NCBI GenBank assembly: GCA_025350465.1
Contig: JANXXU010000048.1
Coordinates: 186,001-250,000, forward strand
Source: Alphaproteobacteria bacterium
Lineage (GTDB): Bacteria > Pseudomonadota > Alphaproteobacteria > Micropepsales > Micropepsaceae
Length of the DNA stretch: 64,000 bases
Direction: 5' to 3'
Position 1 is the first letter of the stretch, and the number at the start of each line of letters is the position of its first letter. The notes beneath the pieces were generated by a model. That model was not told the DNA's origin, made no database searches, and saw nothing but the letters and a program-made list of their open reading frames with translations. Below are positions 35,098-42,704 of this stretch, one piece after another. Made by a program: the position numbers and the translations under genes.

Positions 35098-37341
35098 ATG
35101 ACCTCGAATTTGCTTGTCCGCGGACACCCGCTCGGGTGGTCGCGCGTTTTGCTGCGCCGTGCCGGCATGGCCGGCGCGGCACTGTTGACCGCCTTCCTCG
35201 GCTCTTCCGCACTCAGGGCCGACACTACACCTACGCAGCAGCCGGCCGGCTATGTCGAGCCTTCTGAAATGGGCACCGGCTCGTTGCTTCTGAAAACCGT
35301 TGAGCCTGGCCACTATCTCGAAGCGCCGCGCTTGAAGACCGACGTCTCGATCACCGTGACCGGGCCGATCGCGCGCGCCCGGATCACGCAGCGTTTCGAA
35401 AACCCTTCCGACAAATGGGTCGAAGGCGTCTACGTCTTCCCGCTGCCGCCGAATTCCGGCGTCGACACCTTGCGCATGCAAATCGGCGACCGCTTTCTCG
35501 AAGGCGACGTGAAAGAACGCGAACAGGCGCGCCAAATCTACGAGCACGCCGCTGCGCAAGGCATCAAAGCGACGCTGATTGAACAGCAGCGGCCGAACAT
35601 GTTCACGAACTCGGTCGCCAATATCGGCCCGCACGAAACGGTGGTCGTGCAGATCGAGTATCAGGAAGCCGTCAAATTGGACGGCGACAAATTTTCGCTG
35701 CGCGTGCCGCTCGTCGTCGGTCCGCGTTACACGCCGCCCGCTACAGTTGCGGTAGCCGACGTCTCGACGTCGGGCGCGCGCGTCGTGGCGGTCAGCGATC
35801 CGGTGCCGGATCGAGATTCTGTGACACCTCCCGTGCTCAACCCGATCTTCGGCAAAATCAATCCCGTCTCGCTCAGCATCACACTGAAGTCCGGCGTGTC
35901 GTTGGCCACGATCGAAAGCCCATATCATCCGGTTGACGTCGCCCGTACCGACGATAAAACCGCGACGGTCACGCTCAAGGGCCCGGTGCCGGCTGATCGT
36001 GACTTCGTCTTAAACTGGAAGCTCGCGGCGAACGCCGTACCGCAAGCGACGCTCTTCCGCGAGACGATCGCCGGTCAGAACTACTATCTGGCGATGGTCG
36101 TGCCGCGGGTCGGCACCACGGCGCCGCGCCGTCAAGCGCGCGAGGCGATCTTCGTCATCGACAACTCGGGTTCGATGGCCGGTGAGTCGATCAAACAGGC
36201 GAAGAAGGCGCTGAGCCTTGCCTTGCAAGACCTCAAGGCGGGCGATCGCTTCAACGTGGTGCGCTTCGACGACACGCTGACGGTGCTCTTCAACGACGCG
36301 GTGCCGGCGGACGCCGAACACATGGCGGTCGCGCAGCGTTTCGTTTCTTCGCTCGAAGCGGCCGGCGGCACCGAAATCTACCCGGCACTGAAGGCGGCGC
36401 TGAAAGATACGACGCCGAAGGACGAGACGCGGTTGCGCCAGGTGATCTTCCTGACCGACGGCGATGTGAGCAATGAGGACCAGGTGCTGGCGGAGATCGG
36501 CACGTCGCTTGGCCGCTCGCGCCTGTTCACGGTCGGCATCGGATCGGCGCCTAACACGTTCTTGATGGAGCACATCGCGACGCTCGGCCGCGGTACCTTC
36601 ACGCATATCGGAACGGTCGAGGAAGTCGACGCGCGCATGGCCGAGCTCTTCAACAAGCTCGAACGCCCGGTCATGACCGATCTGCATGTCACGACAAACG
36701 ACGCGAAACTCGAGACGTGGCCCAATCCGATCCCCGACCTCTATGCCGGCGAACCAGTCGTGTTGACCGGAGCGACGAGTGAGCGGGCAGGGACGCTTCG
36801 CCTCGAGGGTCGCATGGGCGGCAAGCCGTGGTCGGCGACACTCGATCTGTCGACGGCCGTCGACGGCAATGGCGTGGCGAAGCTGTGGGCGCGTTCCAAG
36901 ATCTCCGCGATCGAAGACACGCGCTATCACGGCACCAACCAAGGCGATGTCGACGCGGCGGTTCTCAAAGTCGCGCTCGCGCATCATCTCGTGTCGCGCC
37001 TGAGCAGTCTGGTTGCGGTCGATGTGACGCCGAGCCGTCCGGCCGGCGAAAATATGTCGAGCGAAGCTATGCCGACCAATCTTCCGGCCGGCTGGGACTT
37101 TGCCAAAGTCTTCGGCGAAGACCCGTCGAACCCAATGATCAAGGCGTCGCTCGACCAAAAGCTGATGGACAAGCTTGCGTCGAGCGAGAAGTCGGCGGCC
37201 TCAAAGCCGAATGGCGGCGTGGGCGTCGAGTTGCCGCAAACCGATGCGGGAACCAATTTGCAAATCCTGCTCGGGCTTTTGCTGACGTTGTCGGGCACGG
37301 CGATGTTGCTGATGCTCCGTAAGCGGACGGTTCGGTCATGA
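35098..37341 (+). CDS. Sortase substrate with VIT and vWA domains (marine proteobacterial type)
   Basis: The product is 747 residues. A signal peptide (about 1-41, hydrophobic AGMAGAALLTAFLGSSALRA) is followed by a VIT domain (about 60-190). A von Willebrand A domain begins near 351 with a complete metal site DNSGS. The C-terminus is a sorting signal: LPQTDAG (codons at 37231-37251), a 20-residue hydrophobic helix, then RKRTVRS. This arrangement is the partner of class GN sortases in Gram-negative bacteria. Its stop overlaps the sortase start by four bases. The role is unknown; vWA domains often bind proteins through metal. GGGAG six bases upstream supports the ATG. Confidence 0.9.
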   Translation: MTSNLLVRGHPLGWSRVLLRRAGMAGAALLTAFLGSSALRADTTPTQQPAGYVEPSEMGTGSLLLKTVEPGHYLEAPRLKTDVSITVTGPIARARITQRFENPSDKWVEGVYVFPLPPNSGVDTLRMQIGDRFLEGDVKEREQARQIYEHAAAQGIKATLIEQQRPNMFTNSVANIGPHETVVVQIEYQEAVKLDGDKFSLRVPLVVGPRYTPPATVAVADVSTSGARVVAVSDPVPDRDSVTPPVLNPIFGKINPVSLSITLKSGVSLATIESPYHPVDVARTDDKTATVTLKGPVPADRDFVLNWKLAANAVPQATLFRETIAGQNYYLAMVVPRVGTTAPRRQAREAIFVIDNSGSMAGESIKQAKKALSLALQDLKAGDRFNVVRFDDTLTVLFNDAVPADAEHMAVAQRFVSSLEAAGGTEIYPALKAALKDTTPKDETRLRQVIFLTDGDVSNEDQVLAEIGTSLGRSRLFTVGIGSAPNTFLMEHIATLGRGTFTHIGTVEEVDARMAELFNKLERPVMTDLHVTTNDAKLETWPNPIPDLYAGEPVVLTGATSERAGTLRLEGRMGGKPWSATLDLSTAVDGNGVAKLWARSKISAIEDTRYHGTNQGDVDAAVLKVALAHHLVSRLSSLVAVDVTPSRPAGENMSSEAMPTNLPAGWDFAKVFGEDPSNPMIKASLDQKLMDKLASSEKSAASKPNGGVGVELPQTDAGTNLQILLGLLLTLSGTAMLLMLRKRTVRS

Positions 37342-37937
37342 TCACGAAACGCAGGATGGCGGCGCTCGCCGCCATCCTGGTTCTGATGAGCGGGGTCGTG
37401 CTCGGCGGGCACGGCCTCTTCATTCGCGCCAAAGCAGCGGTCGCTCAGGTTTTGCTTGAGCGCGCCTGGGCGCAGACGGTTGAGACACGCCGCCCGGTGA
37501 AGGCTTGGGCGTGGGCCGACACATGGCCCGTCGCACGGATCAGCTTCCCGCGCCTGGACCGCTCGGCGGTCGTGCTCGAGGAAGCCGGCGGCGAAGCTTT
37601 GGCATTTGGCCCTGCGCACGTCGCGGCCTCGCCGTTGCCAGGCGAGAACGGCACCAGCGTCATCGCCGGGCACCGCGACACGCATTTCGATTTCATCAAA
37701 GATCTAAAACCTGGCGACGAGATCGACGTTACGACGCGCGCCGGCAAGACGATTGCCTTCCGCATGACCGGCTCGGCAATCGTCCACGCGCAAGCCTCCG
37801 GCATCGACGCATCGGGCGCAAGTCCACGGCTGGCGCTCGTCACCTGCTATCCGTTCGACGCCTTGGGCCGCGCACCGTTGAGGTACGTCGTGTTCGCGGA
37901 ACCAATCGGAGACCGCTCGCTTGTGTCGAGCAGATAA
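37338..37937 (+). CDS. Class GN (Gram-negative) sortase
   Basis: The product is 199 residues. An N-terminal membrane helix (about 7-26) leaves the catalytic domain in the periplasm. The sortase triad is clear: His112 in AGHRDTHFDF, Cys170 in LALVTCYPFD and Arg182 in APLRYVVF. It should cut the LPQTDAG signal of the protein encoded just upstream and join it to an unknown acceptor. The two genes overlap by four bases and no other sortase gene is in view. The pairing is known from family surveys of proteobacteria; what the substrate is attached to in a Gram-negative envelope is not established to my knowledge. Confidence 0.92.
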   Translation: MITKRRMAALAAILVLMSGVVLGGHGLFIRAKAAVAQVLLERAWAQTVETRRPVKAWAWADTWPVARISFPRLDRSAVVLEEAGGEALAFGPAHVAASPLPGENGTSVIAGHRDTHFDFIKDLKPGDEIDVTTRAGKTIAFRMTGSAIVHAQASGIDASGASPRLALVTCYPFDALGRAPLRYVVFAEPIGDRSLVSSR

Positions 37938-37978
37938 GTCATTTCGCTCCGCTTGAACGCCGCGACGAAGCCGTCAGT

Positions 37979-38154
37979 CTTTCCTCCCTCGCGCGTTCGC
38001 GGGGGAGGTGTCGAGCCGGCTGTGCGACCGGGGGGATCGAAAGCGTTAGCGGCGAGACGGAGGGGGCGGCCGACACGATTCCGCGCTCTCCACTTCCCCC
38101 CTCCGCCCTCGGCTTCGCCTCGTGCACCTCCCCCGTAAGGACAAGGGAGGAAAG
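37979..38154. repeat. Long imperfect inverted repeat, intergenic repeat element
   Basis: Outer arms CTTTCCTCCCT (37979-37989) and AGGGAGGAAAG (38144-38154) and inner arms GGGGGAGGTG (38001-38010) and CACCTCCCCC (38125-38134) are exact complements within a 176-base element. Such GGGGGAGGTG/CACCTCCCCC elements recur between genes in many alphaproteobacteria. It fills the space between the sortase gene and the convergent UPF0178 gene, ending one base before the latter's stop. No coding sequence is evident in it. Confidence 0.7.
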
Positions 38155-38637
38155 TCATGCTCCGCGTTGGCGTTTGGACCGATTGATCGCCTGATCGAGT
38201 GCCGACAGAAAGCGCGAGCGGTCGGCGGGAGCGAATGGTTTCGGGCCGCCGGTGATTTCGCCGGTCGACCGCAAATGCTCCATGATCCCGCGTTGCGCGA
38301 GCGCCGCACCGATCGAGCTTGTGGTGAACGGGCGTCCTGTTGGTCCGAGAACTTCCGCTCCGGCTTGCAAGCAACGATGCGCCAGCGGGATGTCGGCGGT
38401 GATCACGATGTCGCCGCGCTGTGCGCGCTCGGCGATCCAGTCGTCCGCGACATCGGGGCCTTGGTCGACGATAACCAACTCAATCGTCGGATCGGGCGGT
38501 ACGCGGATGCTGCCGTTTGCAATCACGTAAACCTTGAGGCCATAGCGTCGCGCGACGCGATAAACCTCGTCCTTCACCGGACAAGCATCGGCGTCGACAA
38601 AGATTTCGATGGGCTTTTCTGGCAGTGGTGTGTTCAT
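38155..38637 (-). CDS. UPF0178 (YaiI/YqxD) family protein
   Basis: The product is 160 residues. The N-terminus [20 protein letters not shown] is the family signature, with PIN/NYN-like acidic residues in VDADACP and [27 protein letters not shown] is also typical. These proteins are thought to be nuclease-fold proteins but lack a confirmed activity. The ATG at 38637 is chosen; an in-frame GTG lies three codons upstream. Its 5' end abuts or overlaps the divergent flavoprotein gene. Confidence 0.88.
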   Translation of the reverse strand: MNTPLPEKPIEIFVDADACPVKDEVYRVARRYGLKVYVIANGSIRVPPDPTIELVIVDQGPDVADDWIAERAQRGDIVITADIPLAHRCLQAGAEVLGPTGRPFTTSSIGAALAQRGIMEHLRSTGEITGGPKPFAPADRSRFLSALDQAINRSKRQRGA

Positions 38638-39901
38638 TGCCCGCACATTAGACGAGATTGGAAGTGCTATCAGCGATCAAGAACAACATGGGCCCGCGAC
38701 GGTTGCAGTAATCGGCGGCGGACCCGCCGGCTTGATGGCGGCCGAAGTGCTGAGCGCGGCCGGTGTTGGAGTGACGATTTACGACCGCATGCCGTCCGTC
38801 GGCCGCAAGCTTCTCATGGCCGGGCGCGGCGGTCTCAACCTCACGCATTCCGAGCCCCTCGCGCAATTCTGTAAGCGCTATGGCGGCGCGTCGGAAAGAC
38901 TCGCGCCGGTGTTGGAGGCGTTTCCGCCCAAGGCGCTGATCGCATGGGCCGAAGGTCTCGGCCAACCGACATTCGTCGGCACGAGCGGGCGCGTGTTTCC
39001 CAGGGCGATGAAAGCCTCGCCGCTGTTGCGCGCGTGGCTGAAACGGCTTGGGAGCAAAGGCGTGGCGATCCGCGCGCGTCACGATTGGCGCGGCTGGGAC
39101 GAAAGCGGCGACCTGATCTTCGCGCGCGACACCGGCGAGATTGTGCGCGCCAGACCGAGCGCGACCGTCCTCGCGCTGGGCGGCGCAAGCTGGCCCAAGC
39201 TTGGCTCGACCGGCGCGTGGTCGAAAATATTGAGCGCGCGCGGCGTCGATGTCAGGGCGTTCCGTCCGTCGAACTGCGGCTTCAAGGTCGCGTGGAGTGA
39301 GACTTTTCGCACGCGTTTCGAAGGCGCGCCGCTGAAAAGTATCGCGGTTTCTTTTGGCGGACGAACCGTGCGCGGCGAGGCTTTGATTACGCGTCAAGGA
39401 ATAGAAGGCGGGGCGATCTACGCGCTCTCAGCCGATTTGCGCGACGCAATTGCGGCGCAGGGAACCGCAACCGTCGAAATAGATTTGCGACCCGAATTCA
39501 CCGAAGCGCAGATCGCCGCGAAACTGGAGCGGCAGCGTTCCGATCAATCGCTGTCAAATCTCCTGCGCAAGGCGATCAACTTGCCGCCCGTCGCGATCAA
39601 CCTGCTGCGCGAGGCGCACGGCGCATCGCTCGCGGCCGACGCGCCGGAGCTGGCGCGGCAAGTCAAATCGGCCGGCGTCATCCTAACCGGCACGCAGCCG
39701 ATGGAGCGCGCCATCTCGACCGCCGGCGGCATCGCCCTTGATGCACTCGACGAAGGCCTGATGCTCCGCGCGCTGCCCGGTGTCTATGCGACCGGCGAAA
39801 TGCTCGATTGGGAAGCGCCAACCGGCGGCTATCTCCTGCAGGCGACGTTTGCCACCGCCGTCGTTGCCGCGCGCGCGTTGTTGCAACGCTTGGAGGGATA
39901 G
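38609..39901 (+). CDS. HI0933/BaiN-like FAD-binding flavoprotein
   Basis: The product is at most 430 residues. An FAD dinucleotide-binding loop, [21 protein letters not shown], is followed by the family's [18 protein letters not shown]. The C-terminus has [13 protein letters not shown] and the FAD-binding [19 protein letters not shown]. It is an oxidoreductase of unknown substrate. The start is unresolved: the ATG at 38609 and a GTG at 38630 both overlap the start of the divergent UPF0178 gene, and the real domain begins near 38690, so a rare start codon is possible. It ends just ahead of two hairpins. Confidence 0.82.
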   Translation: MGFSGSGVFIARTLDEIGSAISDQEQHGPATVAVIGGGPAGLMAAEVLSAAGVGVTIYDRMPSVGRKLLMAGRGGLNLTHSEPLAQFCKRYGGASERLAPVLEAFPPKALIAWAEGLGQPTFVGTSGRVFPRAMKASPLLRAWLKRLGSKGVAIRARHDWRGWDESGDLIFARDTGEIVRARPSATVLALGGASWPKLGSTGAWSKILSARGVDVRAFRPSNCGFKVAWSETFRTRFEGAPLKSIAVSFGGRTVRGEALITRQGIEGGAIYALSADLRDAIAAQGTATVEIDLRPEFTEAQIAAKLERQRSDQSLSNLLRKAINLPPVAINLLREAHGASLAADAPELARQVKSAGVILTGTQPMERAISTAGGIALDALDEGLMLRALPGVYATGEMLDWEAPTGGYLLQATFATAVVAARALLQRLEG

Positions 39902-39925
39902 GAACGCCATCGCCGGCGCAGTTCT

Positions 39926-39949
39926 GGGTCCGAGTTTCGACTCTGACCC
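39926..39949. repeat. TTCG-loop hairpin, copy 1
   Basis: GGGTCCGAGT and ACTCTGACCC form a 10-bp stem with one mismatch, closed by the tetraloop TTCG. It lies 25 bases after the flavoprotein stop. A second copy lies 20 bases on, and a third at 42217-42236. It could also act as a weak terminator for the convergent genes. Confidence 0.65.
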
Positions 39950-39968
39950 CAAACCCTCCGCGCGTTTC

Positions 39969-39993
39969 GGGTCCCGAGTTTCGACTCTGACCC
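39969..39993. repeat. TTCG-loop hairpin, copy 2
   Basis: This nearly repeats copy 1: the 21-base core from the GAGT arm through the CCCC after the right arm is identical, with one extra C in the left arm. It ends seven bases before the stop of the Sel1-repeat gene (minus strand). Confidence 0.65.
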
Positions 39994-39999
39994 CAAATC

Positions 40000-41466
40000 T
40001 CACAACTGTTGGGCTCGTTGGGTCAGGCCCGAGATGCAGGTGTGCTTGTTCCGAGCCAATTCCCGTTTAGTCATTTCTTTCGCCTGCGCAATCTGGGAAG
40101 GGGTCATTTCGCGAACAACCAGATTCCGACCGTTCATCGCATCGGTATTTCCTTTTGCCGACGCAAGATTGAACCACATGTGCGCATGCACATAGTCCTT
40201 TGTGACGCCTCGCCCGTTCGCGTACATGACTCCTAGATTGAACTGACCCAGTGCATCGCCTTGCTCCGCCGCGAGTCGATACCACCTTACAGCTTCCTCT
40301 TCGTTCTTACTGACGCCGCGCCCACTGCCAACCATTTCACCAAGCGCAACCTGTGCCATCGGAGAGCCTTGATCCGCAGCCAACCGGTACAATTTGACCG
40401 CTTTCTTATCGTCGTGTGCAACACCCAGCCCATGGGCATACAATTCGCCCAGCATTTCCTGTGCGTCCGCAGAGCCCTGTTGCGATGCGAGCTGGAACCA
40501 TTTGACCGCTTCCTTCTCGTTCTTTGGTACGCCCAATCCGCCCACAAGCATTAGTCCCAGTTTTGTTTGCGCATCCGAATCACCGCTCTCTGCGAGAGAA
40601 CGAAATATCTTGAGTGCCGATGCATAGTCGCCCCGATCGAGCGCAGTAATGCCATCTTCAATGAAACCGACAGCCGTCAACCCGTTGTCGCAGTCATGCT
40701 GCCTCGCAATTTCCTGCGCTTGCTCAATCTGTGCGGATGTCATTCGTGATGAAATGGCTGAGCGTTGTCGTTTCGCGTCAGCATCACCTTTCGCAGCCGC
40801 AAGGTTGAACCAGAAGTATGCCCTCGCATTGTCTTGCTCGACAGCGTCAAATCCGCTCGCGTACATCGACCCGAGAATTCCCTGTGCCTCTACATAGCCA
40901 TTTTCAGCAGCGAGATGCCACCACTTCACGGCTTCCTGTTTGTCCAAGCGAACGCCGCTCCCGTTCATGTGCTTGTCACCGAGAATGTATTGCGCTCGTG
41001 CGCATCGTTGTTCCGCCGCGAGCCGATACCACTTGACTGCATCGTTCTCGCTTTTCTGGATACCTTGTCCCTTCTCGAACATAATACCAAGATTGCACTG
41101 CGCCTCCGCAAAACCTTGTTCCGCAGACCGCCGATACCACTTGACCGCTTCTTGTTGGTTCTTCGCCACGCCTTGCCCGTTCGCATACATGAAGCCGAGA
41201 TGGTTCCCCGCGTCCGCATTGCCCTGTTCCGCTGCTCGCTTAAGCCATTTTGCCGTCTCCCTCAGGTTCTGCGCAACACCTTGTCCTCGCGCGTACATCA
41301 ACCCGAGATTCGTCTGAGCGTTTGCGTTGCCGCTTTCCGCCTCTTCGTGAAATACTCTCAGTAAAATTGAAGAACCCTGATCCGATGAAGTAGTATGGCA
41401 ATTCTTTGTATCGAAGCCGAACACGCGAATGCCAGCATTCAATGCACCACGGATGAGGTTGACCAT
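40000..41466 (-). CDS. Sel1-like repeat protein with internal duplication
   Basis: The product is 488 residues made of about ten Sel1-type helical repeats of 36 residues, consensus AQxxLGxMYxxGxGVxKNxxEAVKWYRLAAEQG. It falls into two blocks. Each block ends with the same cap (FWFNLAAAKGDADAK...MTSAQIEQAQEIAR and MWFNLASAKGNTDAM...MTPSQIAQAKEMTK), so two ancestral proteins appear fused head to tail. No signal peptide is seen, so a cytoplasmic scaffold is likely. The gene is visibly richer in A and T than its neighbours and lies in a patch with other mobile or decayed genes, suggesting acquisition. The first ATG gives an odd N-terminus that may be truncated. Confidence 0.75.
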   Translation of the reverse strand: MVNLIRGALNAGIRVFGFDTKNCHTTSSDQGSSILLRVFHEEAESGNANAQTNLGLMYARGQGVAQNLRETAKWLKRAAEQGNADAGNHLGFMYANGQGVAKNQQEAVKWYRRSAEQGFAEAQCNLGIMFEKGQGIQKSENDAVKWYRLAAEQRCARAQYILGDKHMNGSGVRLDKQEAVKWWHLAAENGYVEAQGILGSMYASGFDAVEQDNARAYFWFNLAAAKGDADAKRQRSAISSRMTSAQIEQAQEIARQHDCDNGLTAVGFIEDGITALDRGDYASALKIFRSLAESGDSDAQTKLGLMLVGGLGVPKNEKEAVKWFQLASQQGSADAQEMLGELYAHGLGVAHDDKKAVKLYRLAADQGSPMAQVALGEMVGSGRGVSKNEEEAVRWYRLAAEQGDALGQFNLGVMYANGRGVTKDYVHAHMWFNLASAKGNTDAMNGRNLVVREMTPSQIAQAKEMTKRELARNKHTCISGLTQRAQQL

Positions 41467-41596
41467 TTTGCCCTCGTCACAGTCGATTAACCGCCCCCAC
41501 AGCGGAAATGAATCTTACTTGAGTCGTCGTCGCCTAGCCCTGTGGATTTTCTTCAGTTCGAAATTTCGACCAAGTACAACCGCAGTTGTTGATGTG

Positions 41597-41725
41597 CTAT
41601 TTCCTAGTTAGTTCGCCTCGATAGCCCTCAATGCCATCGGGCTCGTAGAGACGCTCGATCATGCGTTCCGATGTGCCCATTTGCTTCGACAACGCTCGCA
41701 CCGATGCCCTTTCGTTGTGGCAATT
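41597..41725 (-). pseudogene. Possible remnant of a tyrosine recombinase (integrase) C-terminus
   Basis: The last 40 or so codons of a minus-strand frame read SVRALSKQMGTSERMIERLYEP. This resembles the end of phage-type integrases (LAxQMGTSxxMIExHYxHL), including the Tyr that attacks DNA. No Arg-box or catalytic His region is found upstream in any frame; that stretch is a glutathione transferase relic on the other strand. It is therefore at most a fragment. The match is short and made by eye. Confidence 0.4.
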
Positions 41726-41732
41726 TATATGC

Positions 41733-42086
41733 TGTCCCCGAATTCTTACGTCCAGCCGACCATCGCGTTGTTGCGATTCTGGACGTTGACCGGGAAATTG
41801 CCACAGCGCCACGAGGCTCTGGTATCGACGATGCGCCGCCAAGCGGAGCGCGTTCTGGGTATCCTCGATCGAGAGCTCTCCCGGCACCCGTTCATCGCCG
41901 GCGACACCTACTCCATCGCCGATATTTCGGTGTTTGCCTACACGAACCTCGCACGTGAGGCCGGCATCGCGACCGAGCACCTTGCGGGGTTCCAATCTTG
42001 GCTCGCGAGTGCGCAACCAGCCCGGCTTTCTCAACGTCACCTACCCCTACACCATCGATCCGCATTCGAACGCAGAGCTGCCGTGA
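41733..42086 (+). pseudogene. Glutathione S-transferase remnant, truncated and frameshifted
   Basis: The frame encodes the C-terminal helical domain of a GST: SYVQPTIALLRFWTLTG, ERVLGILDRELSRHPFIAGD, then TYSIADISVFAYTNLAREAG. The thioredoxin-like N-terminal domain with the glutathione site is missing. Near 42005 the frame breaks. One extra base separates FQSWL from the expected continuation RVRNQPGFLNVTYPY, which is found in the next frame and ends at a TGA at 42084-42086. Truncation plus frameshift mark it as a pseudogene. Confidence 0.65.
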
Positions 42087-42216
42087 ATGCGATCTCTGCC
42101 CGGAGTTTGATCTCTCGCGCGATAAAAAAAGCGCGCGCGCCTCAGGCGCCGACTGGATGCTCGCGGCGCTTTATGTCCTGGGAGCTTGAGTTGCGAGGTA
42201 TCCGGCGCATTTCCGT

Positions 42217-42236
42217 GTCAGAGTTTCGACACTGAC
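42217..42236. repeat. TTCG-loop hairpin, copy 3 (diverged)
   Basis: GTCAGAGT and ACACTGAC form an 8-bp stem with one mismatch around TTCG. The core GAGTTTCGAC is shared with copies 1 and 2. It lies at the far edge of the Sel1/GST/integrase patch. Confidence 0.55.
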
Positions 42237-42289
42237 TCAGCGCATAAGCACTTGCGCTGCTCCTCCCGACGCCGATGCCCTGATTCCGC

Positions 42290-42318
42290 TTGCGATTTTG
42301 GGATGTTTGTTCTATCTT
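42290..42318 (+). promoter_or_regulatory. Candidate sigma-70 promoter upstream of recQ
   Basis: TTGCGA (42290-42295), a 17-base spacer and TATCTT (42313-42318) form a plausible promoter in a locally A+T-rich stretch. It would give a leader of nearly 380 bases before the recQ ATG. The rest of the 42087-42704 gap holds the third TTCG hairpin and no convincing gene, although a frame entering recQ stays open from 42411. Confidence 0.35.
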
Positions 42319-42704
42319 TGTTCTTGTATTGTTGGGACGAATTTCCGAGCGTGATCGCTCCATGAAATTGTACCGAGGGCCGAGGATTTTCCTGGCCGAA
42401 AGGATGGTGTGTGCCCCAAATTGTCTGCGAGCGTAGAGGCTCGTGTCCATCAAGGGCGGCGGTCCGCGCCGCTGTTAATTTCGGTTATTTACAGCGAACA
42501 ACAGCGAGACTGTCGGGTTCGCGCCTCCGCATGGGCGGCCGTACGCAGCTCATGTCGTCCTTAGAACGCGACACCCTTCCGATGGCGCGGCCGGCGGAGG
42601 TGCGGCGGAAGATCGGGAAAAGGCGCGAAAGGCGCACGCCCGTCCAGCCCGGGTGGGCTATACGCGAGGCGGTACACCCCACACCAGGGCCGGAACGCAC
42701 CCTC

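Noticed and set aside
42087-42189. Short plus-strand frame ending GADWMLAALYVLGA after the GST relic
   Set aside because: It looks faintly protein-like but is too short and has no start or family match; it may be more decayed sequence.
42411-42704. N-terminal extension of RecQ
   Set aside because: The extra 98 codons are basic and unlike any RecQ N-terminus; the family sequence begins at the ATG at 42705.
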